64,000 bases of DNA from an uncultured Lachnospiraceae bacterium (GTDB lineage: Bacteria > Bacillota > Clostridia > Lachnospirales > Lachnospiraceae), in contig CADANF010000014.1 of the NCBI GenBank assembly GCA_902789175.1, positions 1-64,000 of the forward strand, written 5' to 3'. The translations under genes were made by a program, and so were the position numbers. The number at the start of each line of letters is the position of its first letter. Position 1 is the stretch's first letter. The notes under the pieces are model-generated. The model ran no database searches, had not been told where the DNA came from, and worked only from the letters and a program-made list of their open reading frames with translations. Shown here piece after piece: positions 1 to 7,927 of the stretch.

Positions 1-120
1 ATCTTTAAGATCTCTTGTAAGCTCTATTCCGCCTGTTCCTCTGATAACATTTATTAGCCCTGCGTTCTTAAGCTGAGTAAGTATCTTTCTAATGATGACC
101 GACAGTAGTGGAAGGTAACA
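1..120 (-). pseudogene. Rrf2-like winged-helix regulator fragment, partial at window edge
   Basis: Read on the minus strand from about 120 to 1, this stretch stays open and encodes SVIIRKILTQLKNAGLINV followed by RGTGGIELTRDL. That is the second half of an Rrf2-type helix-turn-helix: recognition helix, AGL, and the R-G-x-G-G wing turn. The reading frame differs from that of the 116-residue gene just upstream, and no start or first helix for Rrf2 is present, so the fragment looks cut at about 103-120. The gene continues outside the window. The family match is by motif recognition only. It could be a disrupted gene at the border of an inserted island, or a frameshift. Confidence 0.5.
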
Positions 121-439
121 TATCCGTATCATCATCCAATATGTCTTTGATGGCTCGAACTATCGCCTCTCTCTTATTCTCAGCGATCCCTTCGAGGATA
201 TGCTTCTTTACACCCTGATTTACCGTTTCCTCGTCAAAATCTCTGGCATTATCGAACAACTCTTTAGGTACAGGATCGTGCCCGGATTTAAGATGACTCG
301 GAAGTTCCTTGGCATAACTATCAATAGAGCAGTCAAAGGCTGCAAAAATCCTTCGGCAGACATCACGTGCCTGATCAGACTTTCGTTTTCTTGCCTTATG
401 CAGAAGATTTATCATCGTTCCAAGACATATCTTCTTCAT
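89..439 (-). CDS. unknown 116-residue protein, last gene of defence operon, possibly truncated
   Basis: I do not recognise the family. The protein is charged and mostly helical by composition, with no membrane segment and no obvious catalytic motif; it has basic residues near the start (KARKRK) and an acidic run (DILDDDTD) near the end. It begins 38 bases after the vsr stop on the same strand, so it is probably the last gene of the Z1/PLD/methyltransferase operon. The reading frame stops after TVGHH, exactly where the sequence changes to an Rrf2-like frame. The C-terminus may therefore be artificial and the protein only the N-terminal part of a larger one. Confidence 0.5.
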   Translation of the reverse strand: MKKICLGTMINLLHKARKRKSDQARDVCRRIFAAFDCSIDSYAKELPSHLKSGHDPVPKELFDNARDFDEETVNQGVKKHILEGIAENKREAIVRAIKDILDDDTDMLPSTTVGHH

Positions 440-477
440 TTTGCATCCTCCTTCCTATCGCTCTTCCGACACATTTA

Positions 478-918
478 TTATTCATCAAAGTTGATCTTTT
501 TCTCGAATATTGCTTCTTCTATTGTTCGAATACACTCTTCAGTATTCTTATTTATTTCTTTACCCCAGAATCTAAGAACAGTCCACCCTGACGCCTTCAA
601 TTCTTTATTAACCTCGTCGTCTCGCTTCATATTCCCAGATATTTTGTTTATCCAATATTCTCTGTTATCACTTTTTTCGAGTCGTGGCAAAAGATCTTCC
701 CAGTCCTTCCCATGAAAAAACTCACTATCACAGAAAACAGCAATCTTGTACTTAGTAATAGCTATGTCTGGCTTTCCAGGAAGTGTCTTATAATTCTTTC
801 GATAGCGTATTCCCCTATGCCATAATTCCTTTCGAAGAAGAATTTCTATTTGAGTATCTTTTGATCGAATACGTCTCATATTCTTTCTTCTCTGTTCCGC
901 TGTAAGGTTATCCGCCAT
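478..918 (-). CDS. vsr: Very short patch repair (Vsr-type) endonuclease
   Basis: This 146-residue protein matches Vsr endonucleases, which nick DNA at T:G mismatches left by deamination of 5-methylcytosine and so protect methylated sites from mutation. The N-terminus MADNLTAEQRRKNMRRIRSKD, then RKELWHRGIRYRKN and GKPDI (the conserved aspartate region), are characteristic; the late FHGKDW segment corresponds to the usual zinc/nuclease region. The start at 918 is preferred over an upstream in-frame ATG at 957 because AAGGGCG sits just before it. The gene starts 14 bases inside the end of the methyltransferase gene, so the two are translationally coupled. Vsr-like proteins in such operons could also act as restriction nucleases rather than in repair. 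Confidence 0.9.
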   Translation of the reverse strand: MADNLTAEQRRKNMRRIRSKDTQIEILLRKELWHRGIRYRKNYKTLPGKPDIAITKYKIAVFCDSEFFHGKDWEDLLPRLEKSDNREYWINKISGNMKRDDEVNKELKASGWTVLRFWGKEINKNTEECIRTIEEAIFEKKINFDE

Positions 919-931
919 TTTTTCGCCCTTT

Positions 932-1909
932 CTATTCTGCCTGTAAGGCCTCAACAATTTTCTCTGCTATTCTATGAATAACAGCGACACAGACAGAGTT
1001 TCCGGCCTGCTTGTACAACTTAGCATCGGTCAAGGTATCCGGTAATTTGAAATCAGACGGAAATCCTTGCGCATTAAAGCACTCTTTTGGAGTCAACTTT
1101 CTTATCCCTGATGGAACTCTAACCAGAGGTACATTGTGCCCGCCCTCTCCCATGTTTGCAGTCAATGTCGGCACAACATTACTTTGATTCTTCCTGACAT
1201 AAACTCTTCTCCATTGATAAACAGTATTGGGATCGTCCATCTCCGCATCTAAGCGTTCAAACAAATCTCCTTTATATTTGCCCGGCGTATAGTAATATTT
1301 CTCGTCCACTCTACTATCAAAGTCTATTATGTCTTTTATCGTTTTAGTGAGCGGAATTGGATCTGGAAAGCTGAATCTTTCAAAATCTTCTTTCTCTCTA
1401 AAACCAACAATATATATTCTTTCGCGATTCTGAGGCGTGTCACCATAATCCATTGCGTTCAACACTTTATAGTCCACACAATACCCCGCGTCTTCAAGAG
1501 CCTCCCTTATCACTTTAAAAGTATTTCCTTTATCGTGTCCGACAAGATTCTTTACATTTTCCAAGAAAACGACTCTCGGCTTTTTTGCTTTAATAATCCT
1601 TAACAGTTCAAAAAACAGGGTTCCTCGTCCTTTTTCATCCTCAAAACCTTTTCTGTAACCAGCAACAGAAAAAGCTTGGCACGGAAATCCCCCAAGTATG
1701 GCATCTACATCCGGAATATCAGACGGGGAAACCTCCTTTATATCTTTGCATTCAACATTTACATCCGGAAAGTTTTCCTTAAATGTTGTAACTGGACTGA
1801 TATCGAACTCATTTGCATATACTGTATTAAATGCACCAGTCTCTTCAAATCCTAGATCAATACCTCCAACTCCCGCAAAGAATGAGGCACAAGTCATCTG
1901 TTTGCTCAT
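932..1909 (-). CDS. dcm: DNA (cytosine-5) methyltransferase
   Basis: This 325-residue C5-cytosine methyltransferase is of normal length for the family. Visible motifs in order are FAGVGGIDLGFE (motif I, SAM binding, about residue 10), GGFPCQAFS (motif IV, catalytic Cys), FLENVKNL (motif VI), QNRERIYIVGF (motif VIII) and, near the end, QAGNSVCVAVI (motif X). The target-recognition region lies between about residues 185 and 265; its target cannot be read from sequence. It is the protective methylase of the neighbouring Z1/PLD nuclease genes. The gene starts 25 bases after the Z1 gene ends and overlaps vsr at its 3' end. Confidence 0.95.
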   Translation of the reverse strand: MSKQMTCASFFAGVGGIDLGFEETGAFNTVYANEFDISPVTTFKENFPDVNVECKDIKEVSPSDIPDVDAILGGFPCQAFSVAGYRKGFEDEKGRGTLFFELLRIIKAKKPRVVFLENVKNLVGHDKGNTFKVIREALEDAGYCVDYKVLNAMDYGDTPQNRERIYIVGFREKEDFERFSFPDPIPLTKTIKDIIDFDSRVDEKYYYTPGKYKGDLFERLDAEMDDPNTVYQWRRVYVRKNQSNVVPTLTANMGEGGHNVPLVRVPSGIRKLTPKECFNAQGFPSDFKLPDTLTDAKLYKQAGNSVCVAVIHRIAEKIVEALQAE

Positions 1910-1934
1910 GTGTTTTTCCTTTCAAAATATCTTT

Positions 1935-3797
1935 TTAATGAACGTCATAATAGTTCATAAAATCTGGCAATTTGATATTTGGTACCCAGAGTCTACTCCT
2001 TTTCCACCCCAAATCTCCAGTTATCTCATACATTGTCAGAACAATACGATTGCTAAATTGATCTCCAAGTTGCCTGTCATTTGGAGATAGTAACGATCCC
2101 GTTCCCTGAGTAACTTCTCTTCCTCTTCTTACAATTAGTATGCTCTGTTCCGATGGATTCTCCGCCAATCTAGCATTAATAACACTTTGGAACGCAGTCA
2201 AGTTAAAGTCTTCAGATGCCTGAATATGCGCTAACACCTCTAAAACCATCTTAGCACTAACCTGATAATGCCCGGTCTCTTCAAAAGGCTCAAGTAATTT
2301 GTCTATAGCATCGACATCATCATTGTCCGGGTCATTCGGATAATAATTTGTTCCGCCAGCAACCAAATCAACCATTCTCATGTCTATGACATTCTTTCGA
2401 GTTGGATTTAGTCCCTCTGGATAGAAAATCTGTATCTTATCTAAGCCTCTATCAACTTGATAGATAATAGAATTGTTGCCTGCGTTAATATCTGAGAAAA
2501 GTTTGTAAAGTTCTTTTGTCAGATATACCCCCATCATTCCAGCATCTCTGTCATATCCAAACATACGCGAATGCTGCCACATTGTATCAGCCTGCGGTCG
2601 TTTTGCTGTTCTGGTGTAATAAAGCGTCTGCAGTTTAGGGAATGTCACTCCTCTTCCTAGAACATTTCCGCCAATTATGATGTTTGAGCCGGAATTATAT
2701 TCTTCGTCTCCTACACTTGTATCCCCGTTCATCAATAGAATCTTCAACTGCTTAGTCTCTAGAATCTTTTTTGCATAAGCCAAAATTCGGTCAAAGCTTT
2801 GCTTTTCTGCATCCTGGGGTTCAATCAATAGATACTCTTTACTAAAATCATCTACAATCTCCCCTGAATCGAAGTTATGCACTATGTAATCAATCTTTTT
2901 TAGTATCTGTGACTCCGCGCTAGTATGAGATGCTTTTCTTACACCCGGATGAATAACAAAATTGCACACTTTCTCTCCGGACAACATCATTTGAGATGAA
3001 ACTACTAGGTGATGAATAAGAGCACTATACAACCCATCTTTTAAGGGAGTATTGTTATACTTTTCAATAAACCTAATACTGTTATTCTCGCCACCTCCAA
3101 AGAAAAACTCTCCGCCTAAGTATCCTTTTCCAGGCTCAAAATAACACGTAAATGCAGGTCGGAAATCAGACATCGATGATTGCAGCAACAACGCTTGTGG
3201 TGTTCCCGTGACCTGTAAATACATACTTCCAATGGAAGCGTTTCTTATATTGGATAGCCTTTTATTAATGGTTGATACTCGATTCTTATTTACAAGCGTA
3301 TTGGGAGAAGCCGCATCAGCCTCATCATCTATTACAAATAGCGCATTTCCCTTTACAAAAGATGATGCCGCCAAAGTATTATACCACTGTAAAAGAACCT
3401 TTGAATTCTTCTTCAATACTATTACAGCTGGTTTTTCAAGAGCATTCTCGACAAATTTTTGTTTGTCTGTCTCTCCGCATATACAGAAATCACAACATGA
3501 CAAGTCCTTTACCACTCTGTCATAAGTCTGTTTTTGCAATGCAACATTATCTGTTGTAAGGATAATGAATAACGGGAAAGATGCATCCGCGGCGGCACAC
3601 ATGATGCCAAACATCTGGGCAGTTTTTCCTGCTTGAACATTTCCAAACAGAAGTCCGATATCATGTTCCGAAAACGAAAAGGTCTCGAGGTTCTTTTCTG
3701 AAAAGTCCTCTGCTGTTTCTCCAATCGAATCGGCCATATCTTTTTTGCCCAATGCTGTCAATTCTTCAAGATATTTTTTTAAATATGTTTTTGGCAT
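1935..3797 (-). CDS. Z1-domain SF2-like ATPase of a restriction/defence system
   Basis: A 620-residue protein with the hallmarks of Z1-domain proteins, helicase-like ATPases found beside DNA methyltransferases. Motifs are GNVQAGKTAQM (Walker A, about residue 52), FVIDDEADAA (Walker B, DExx-like), YLQVTGTPQALL (motif III region), and the C-terminal pair GGNVLGRGVTFP and QADTMWQHSRMFGYDRD, which resemble helicase motifs V and VI. In such operons it probably translocates on or remodels DNA and delivers it to the PLD nuclease encoded immediately upstream. The gene lies 12 bases after the PLD gene. The family assignment rests on motifs; the role in restriction is inference from context. Confidence 0.85.
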   Translation of the reverse strand: MPKTYLKKYLEELTALGKKDMADSIGETAEDFSEKNLETFSFSEHDIGLLFGNVQAGKTAQMFGIMCAAADASFPLFIILTTDNVALQKQTYDRVVKDLSCCDFCICGETDKQKFVENALEKPAVIVLKKNSKVLLQWYNTLAASSFVKGNALFVIDDEADAASPNTLVNKNRVSTINKRLSNIRNASIGSMYLQVTGTPQALLLQSSMSDFRPAFTCYFEPGKGYLGGEFFFGGGENNSIRFIEKYNNTPLKDGLYSALIHHLVVSSQMMLSGEKVCNFVIHPGVRKASHTSAESQILKKIDYIVHNFDSGEIVDDFSKEYLLIEPQDAEKQSFDRILAYAKKILETKQLKILLMNGDTSVGDEEYNSGSNIIIGGNVLGRGVTFPKLQTLYYTRTAKRPQADTMWQHSRMFGYDRDAGMMGVYLTKELYKLFSDINAGNNSIIYQVDRGLDKIQIFYPEGLNPTRKNVIDMRMVDLVAGGTNYYPNDPDNDDVDAIDKLLEPFEETGHYQVSAKMVLEVLAHIQASEDFNLTAFQSVINARLAENPSEQSILIVRRGREVTQGTGSLLSPNDRQLGDQFSNRIVLTMYEITGDLGWKRSRLWVPNIKLPDFMNYYDVH

Positions 3798-3809
3798 TAG
3801 AGTCCTCCA

Positions 3810-4997
3810 TTACTTGACATCCTTAGGTAAAAACGAAAGAACCCAAACATCTCTCATCTCACCGTTTTCGTCTGCAAGTTTATTTAGAGTCTTAGTTAAA
3901 GAGACCGAAGTTCTTCCATAGCTTTCAAGCTTCTGGTATGTAATCACTCCTTTGCAGTCTCTATAAATATCTCTGAGTCCTGCTCTCACCGCTTGTAGAT
4001 CTGCAGATGGACTATCCACCGGTTCTACAATTCCTGCCGCAACCAGTCTTCCTTTTAGCCAATACCCCAAGATTTTAAGATCTCCGTCTGATTCGAAATT
4101 CTTGCTATAATCTCCGGATACATGCATTTTAAATTTCCAACCATCATCTGTAATAACATAAAACGGCACATCCTTTGTTGGATAGTTAGGTTTTGATGTA
4201 GTTGTCGATGAAACAATAATCTCAGTTTCCCACCAGCCTCGTTCCGTCACAACGCCTGTTCTTGAATTCAGACGACCTTTTGCATAACATTTATTAATGT
4301 TCGATTTCATAAAATTCTGAGATGTTCCCGGCATTCCTGGAACTTTAAGAGGAATATCAAAGCGTATCTCTGTCTGTGCCTGCTTATAAGTCGACACATC
4401 TGCCATTGATACTTTTGTAACGCCTTCCACTCCGTTCAGCTTTGCATTATCTTCATGAATTATGGTTATCCCATCAATTTCATTTAGAGGCGTAGATACA
4501 GGAGAACTGACGACTCTTTTTAGATGATTATCAATATCACTACATTCGGCCGGATCTTCTGTTGAAATAGACAATTCATATTGCCTAAGATTATTGGCAT
4601 CAATCGACAATGCTCCTAAGTTGTGAGACCCGATCACTGCAGATTTCATTATGCCAGCTTTATAAAATCCATAAACTTTGCCATGATACTTCATCGATTT
4701 AGTCGCTCTAATATCACCGATTCCATCTTCTTGCCATGTTTGTTGAATTTTAATTGCAGTGTTATAAATGCCCTCTGGGAATCCTTCAATGCAGTACATC
4801 CCCATAACTATAACTACATTTTTTAAGTTATATTTCTTTACAAGCTGTTCTATCTCAATTAATGCTTTTTTCGAAGCATAACCAACAGCGCAGTACAGGG
4901 TATCTGATTCAGCAAGTTTTTCATTAACATATTCAGACAAGCAATATGATCCCGGCTCAGCTTTAAGAGGCGGGACATTCGAGTATATCAGTTTCAT
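3810..4997 (-). CDS. PLD-family restriction endonuclease (NgoFVII-like)
   Basis: A 395-residue phospholipase D-fold nuclease. The catalytic His-Lys signature is in MKYHGKVYGFYKAG, followed by VIGSHNLGALS at the position of the PLD Asn/Ser residues; a single HxK half-site predicts a homodimer with one shared active site, as in BfiI/NgoFVII-type enzymes. The C-terminal half (about 200-395) has no catalytic motif and is a plausible DNA-binding part. The start at 4997 has AAAGGAG six bases upstream; an adjacent ATG at 5000 and a more distal one at 5027 are less likely. It lies between a small HTH gene and the Z1 gene and is probably the cutting subunit. Confidence 0.85.
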   Translation of the reverse strand: MKLIYSNVPPLKAEPGSYCLSEYVNEKLAESDTLYCAVGYASKKALIEIEQLVKKYNLKNVVIVMGMYCIEGFPEGIYNTAIKIQQTWQEDGIGDIRATKSMKYHGKVYGFYKAGIMKSAVIGSHNLGALSIDANNLRQYELSISTEDPAECSDIDNHLKRVVSSPVSTPLNEIDGITIIHEDNAKLNGVEGVTKVSMADVSTYKQAQTEIRFDIPLKVPGMPGTSQNFMKSNINKCYAKGRLNSRTGVVTERGWWETEIIVSSTTTSKPNYPTKDVPFYVITDDGWKFKMHVSGDYSKNFESDGDLKILGYWLKGRLVAAGIVEPVDSPSADLQAVRAGLRDIYRDCKGVITYQKLESYGRTSVSLTKTLNKLADENGEMRDVWVLSFLPKDVK

Positions 4998-5033
4998 CAT
5001 TTGCTCCTTTCTGAGCGAAGCTGGCAATACTAA

Positions 5034-5231
5034 TCATTGTTTTGTTTGATCTTTTACGTATTTTCCACTTCTTATTCGTTCGTCTTTTGGCTTTTCAGCA
5101 GTGCTTGGGATCACCCAATAATAACCAACCTTAGTTGCACCTTCAATTCTATTTGTGCTGCACAAGGTTTGAACACGTCTAATCGATATCCCCCACTTTT
5201 CTGCTGTTTCTCTAATAGATAAGTATTCCAT
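5034..5231 (-). CDS. small HTH DNA-binding protein (MerR/excisionase-like)
   Basis: A 65-residue protein starting SIRETAEKWGISIRRVQTLC, a helix-turn-helix of the MerR/excisionase (HTH_17-like) type, then GYYWVIP, the usual beta-wing. The ribosome site AGGTGGAG precedes the ATG. It is the first gene of the operon ahead of PLD nuclease, Z1, dcm and vsr, and sits downstream of a strong promoter. A likely job is control of the operon, comparable to a controller protein of a restriction system, perhaps acting at the near-palindrome at 5242-5258. That role is inferred. Confidence 0.8.
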   Translation of the reverse strand: MEYLSIRETAEKWGISIRRVQTLCSTNRIEGATKVGYYWVIPSTAEKPKDERIRSGKYVKDQTKQ

Positions 5232-5241
5232 AACTCTCCAC

Positions 5242-5258
5242 CTATTATTCGAAAATAG
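5242..5258. promoter_or_regulatory. candidate operator in defence-operon leader
   Basis: CTATTATTCGAAAATAG is an imperfect palindrome centred on TTCGAA, placed between the promoter and the HTH start codon. It is where a controller protein would be expected to bind. No direct evidence links it to the HTH product. Confidence 0.3.
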
Positions 5259-5276
5259 TCACACGTAAACATTCTA

Positions 5277-5305
5277 ATTATAAGCCAAAGTACGAACAAA
5301 GTCAA
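5277..5305 (-). promoter_or_regulatory. sigma-A promoter of the Z1/PLD/methyltransferase operon
   Basis: On the minus strand TTGACT (5305-5300) is followed after 17 bases by TATAAT (5282-5277). Spacing and -10 are ideal. Transcription would start near 5270, about 40 bases ahead of the HTH gene, and could cover all six leftward genes. Confidence 0.8.
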
Positions 5306-5352
5306 ATGATAAAACTGATTTTACTCTGTTGCCCTCAAAATGAGTGTTTCTA

Positions 5353-5622
5353 TTATTTTCTCCCGTTCATTTGCCATTTATCGTGCTTCCTGATCCCCCT
5401 CACTGCCTGCCGCAGGGTGTTCGCCCTGCCGTGCTGATGATACGGATGAGAAGCCTTGTGCTTGTGAAATATAATCACCGTCCCCTGCTCCGGATACTCA
5501 GGATTATGCAGGTACCAGTAATGGCCGGTATTCCTGGACATGATCGTCACATCGAAGGCATCTGTGGCAATGATGGTAAAATACTGTGGATCCAGACATT
5601 TCAGGTCTTCACTGTTGAACAT
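5353..5622 (-). CDS. small conserved mobile-element protein, function unknown
   Basis: An 89-residue protein, rich in His and Tyr (SRNTGHYWYLHNPEYP; HKHKASHPYHQHGRA), without a membrane segment. I recognise the pattern from integrative-element gene clusters beside parAB but know no function. It starts 14 bases inside the end of parB with GGAAGGAAG as ribosome site, so it is coupled to it. The GC content is visibly higher than in the defence genes to the left, which fits the parAB block rather than that operon. Confidence 0.65.
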   Translation of the reverse strand: MFNSEDLKCLDPQYFTIIATDAFDVTIMSRNTGHYWYLHNPEYPEQGTVIIFHKHKASHPYHQHGRANTLRQAVRGIRKHDKWQMNGRK

Positions 5623-6601
5623 AGACAGCTTCCTTCCCGGTAAACCACGCTTCCAGAGCCTGTGTCACCACCTCAGCCATCTGCACGGCATTCATGCCAG
5701 AGAAGTATTTCTCGCAGATATTGTCGGGCAGCTTCACTCTTGTTCCTTCATCGCAGGAAGCCTTTCTTACGATCATCCCTTCGATAAGATTCTCCGTCAT
5801 GGTCTCAGTCAGTTCCCCACCGTGTTTCCGCAGTTCCTCGGCCATCTTAGGCTTCAGTTTCACACCCATTGCACTGATGACCTTATACACAGTCTCCTGC
5901 TCTTCCTCCGACAAATAGGACACATCAACTGCTGCCAACAGGGCAATCTTGTTATCATCGACCAGATCCTTGAATGGACGGATCAGGCTGTTGATCCGAA
6001 GATACCGCGCCGCGCTCCGGCTTGAATATCCATATTCCTCAGCAAGGACATCCCTGGTCTTGAACCTGTGGCCATTATGTCCACAAGTCTCTGTCGGAGT
6101 TTCACCGTTCAGGATCTGAAGTTCCCGGATAATATCATTCCGCTTTCCCTGACAGCGCACCTTGTCGTACTGCCTCCCCATGACTGTAGCCTTCTCAGAG
6201 GGAAGCAGATCTCCAAAGGACCGCTGTATCACATTCGTTTCAATCACATAGATATAAGCTTCTTCATCAGAGATCCCTTCCTTCACAATAGCCGGGATCT
6301 CCGTAAGTCCAGCGATCTTGGCCGCATTCTGTCTGTTGTGGCCGGAAAGCATTTCATACCCCTTACCGACCTTACGGACAATGACGGGATTCAGAACCCC
6401 GTGTTCCTTCACGCTCTCCACCATATCATTTAGCCTTTCCCCCTCATACAGGCGGAACGGATGGTCATGGAACGCCTTGATCTTATCTACAGGCAGCATC
6501 TGTACGCCGCCTGCTACTGTTTCTGTGGTCTGCGCCGGGGATTCCCCAGTCAGCATATCCACGGCATCAAATATCTTCCTCTTCGGTGCATTAGCCTTCA
6601 T
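5609..6601 (-). CDS. parB: ParB/Spo0J-type partition protein
   Basis: A 330-residue ParB-family protein. The ParB N domain lies at about residues 30-120, with LPVDKIKAFHDHPFRLYEG, HGVLNPVIVRK and the CTP/DNA-contact motif LSGHNRQNAAK; a central HTH follows (LAEEYGYSSRSAARYLR). It would bind parS-like sites and work with ParA to maintain or transfer a plasmid-like element. The ATG at 6601 lies inside the end of parA (11-base overlap) with GGGGGAGG upstream. The chromosomal Spo0J genes usually sit near oriC; this one is in a mobile-looking, GC-richer block. Confidence 0.9.
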   Translation of the reverse strand: MKANAPKRKIFDAVDMLTGESPAQTTETVAGGVQMLPVDKIKAFHDHPFRLYEGERLNDMVESVKEHGVLNPVIVRKVGKGYEMLSGHNRQNAAKIAGLTEIPAIVKEGISDEEAYIYVIETNVIQRSFGDLLPSEKATVMGRQYDKVRCQGKRNDIIRELQILNGETPTETCGHNGHRFKTRDVLAEEYGYSSRSAARYLRINSLIRPFKDLVDDNKIALLAAVDVSYLSEEEQETVYKVISAMGVKLKPKMAEELRKHGGELTETMTENLIEGMIVRKASCDEGTRVKLPDNICEKYFSGMNAVQMAEVVTQALEAWFTGKEAVYVQQ

Positions 6602-7367
6602 ATGCGATCACCTCCCCCGCCAGCCTGTCATAAGCTTTGCACGCATTACTCTCCGGCGCATATTCCGCCAGAGGCTCGCTGTAGTATACGGACTCTCCAA
6701 CCTTTACAGTGTTCGGTATCTTGGTCTTAAAGATTCGGATCTGCCCCTGGAATGTCTCCATCACCTGCTCTGTGATCGTCTTACAGAGGATTGTCCTTGC
6801 ATCGCACATCGTGAGCAGGATTCCAGCCACATCCAGCCTCTCATTGATGCGGCTCTTAATCTTCTTAACCGTCTTCAGAAAATCCTGCAAACCTTTCATC
6901 GCTAACAGCTGTGGATTCACGGTCACGATGACTTCATCTGATGCCACCATCGCATTGATATTGAGTGCACCTAAAGACAGACTGGTATCAATGAGAATAA
7001 TGTCATAATCATCCCTGAGCGGTTTCAGGATCGACGCCAGCATCCTTTCCGTTCCCATTTCCAGTCTCAGCTTTGCTTCCACTGCAGACAGGCCTATGGT
7101 TGACGGGATAAAGTCCACGCCATTCCTTTCCCAGATATATTCTCCCCTATCCGGAAGTTCATCATCTTCGATCTGAGCCAAAATCAGATCTCCGATAGCC
7201 ACATCTACTTCTTCTGCTCCGAAACATGTTGTCAGGTTGGCCTGCGGATCCAGATCCACAGCCAGAACCTTTTTCCCTTTTTTATGAAGCGAATAGGCAA
7301 GGTTGAAAGCCGTCACAGACTTGCCAACGCCACCCTTCATCGCTCCGATCATGATGATCTTACCCAT
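6591..7367 (-). CDS. parA: ParA/Soj-type partition ATPase
   Basis: A 258-residue ParA ATPase. The deviant Walker A is KGGVGKSVTAFNLAY near the start, with AVDLDPQANLT (A' motif) and ILIDTSLSLGALNINAM (Walker B region) following, typical of Soj/MinD-like ATPases. It moves or positions DNA with ParB. The start at 7367 has AAAGGAGGCGTG upstream; the gene follows the SymE-like gene by three bases and overlaps parB. It probably belongs to the maintenance module of an integrative element. Confidence 0.93.
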   Translation of the reverse strand: MGKIIMIGAMKGGVGKSVTAFNLAYSLHKKGKKVLAVDLDPQANLTTCFGAEEVDVAIGDLILAQIEDDELPDRGEYIWERNGVDFIPSTIGLSAVEAKLRLEMGTERMLASILKPLRDDYDIILIDTSLSLGALNINAMVASDEVIVTVNPQLLAMKGLQDFLKTVKKIKSRINERLDVAGILLTMCDARTILCKTITEQVMETFQGQIRIFKTKIPNTVKVGESVYYSEPLAEYAPESNACKAYDRLAGEVIAYEG

Positions 7368-7370
7368 AAA

Positions 7371-7703
7371 TCACGCCTCCTTTTCCGCTCCGTCGTACTG
7401 CGCCTGTCTCTCTGCGACAAACTGAGCGCGGAGTCTTTCCTTTTCAACTTCAAACCTCTTCTGCAGAAGCTTTGTCTCTCTTTCCATGAAAGCTGTCTCA
7501 GCTTCCTTCAGTGCCGCCCTCTCAGTATCCGGCGTTATGACCAGCCTGCCGTTCTCACAGCTAACAGAAACATATCCTCCGATATCGAATCCAAGTTCCT
7601 TCAGCCACTGACCCTTCAGCATGATCGTCGGTGTCGGTCTGTACTTGTATCCGCTCATTCCGTACACCTTCACATTTCTTGATGCCTTCAATTTCTGTTC
7701 CAT
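7371..7703 (-). CDS. SymE-like / SpoVT-AbrB-fold protein
   Basis: A 110-residue protein. Residues 8-60 (KVYGMSGYKYRPTPTIMLKG, WLKELGFDIGGYVSV, ENGRLVITPD) match the SymE toxin family, whose fold is AbrB-like. The C-terminal half is a charged, coiled-coil-like helix. Such genes occur at the end of Firmicute integrative elements beside parAB. The start at 7703 is chosen because GAAGGAGG is just upstream; an in-frame ATG at 7868 would add 55 unconvincing residues. Whether it is toxic or only a DNA-binding regulator is unknown. Confidence 0.75.
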   Translation of the reverse strand: MEQKLKASRNVKVYGMSGYKYRPTPTIMLKGQWLKELGFDIGGYVSVSCENGRLVITPDTERAALKEAETAFMERETKLLQKRFEVEKERLRAQFVAERQAQYDGAEKEA

Positions 7704-7927
7704 CTGGTTTCCTCCTTCGATAGTCATTGTTGTGATGGTCAAGCAGCGCTGGGAGCCACCCGGCATCCTGCAAAAGGGTAAAAAAATGGACTGTCTCAGT
7801 CTGCCTGGAGCATCCGCTCCTGCAAACTGATTCAGTCCTACCCAAATCGACCATATTCTGCTTTTCATTGTCCGGTGCCTTTCCCCACCGGTTCTCCGGG
7901 ACCTTACCTACGCGTTTTTGAATAGGA

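Noticed and set aside
200-715. Plus-strand open frame of about 171 codons opposite vsr and the 116-residue gene
   Set aside because: It lies wholly antisense to better-supported genes, has no ribosome site and its hydrophobic, Ser-rich sequence looks like a shadow of the opposite strand.
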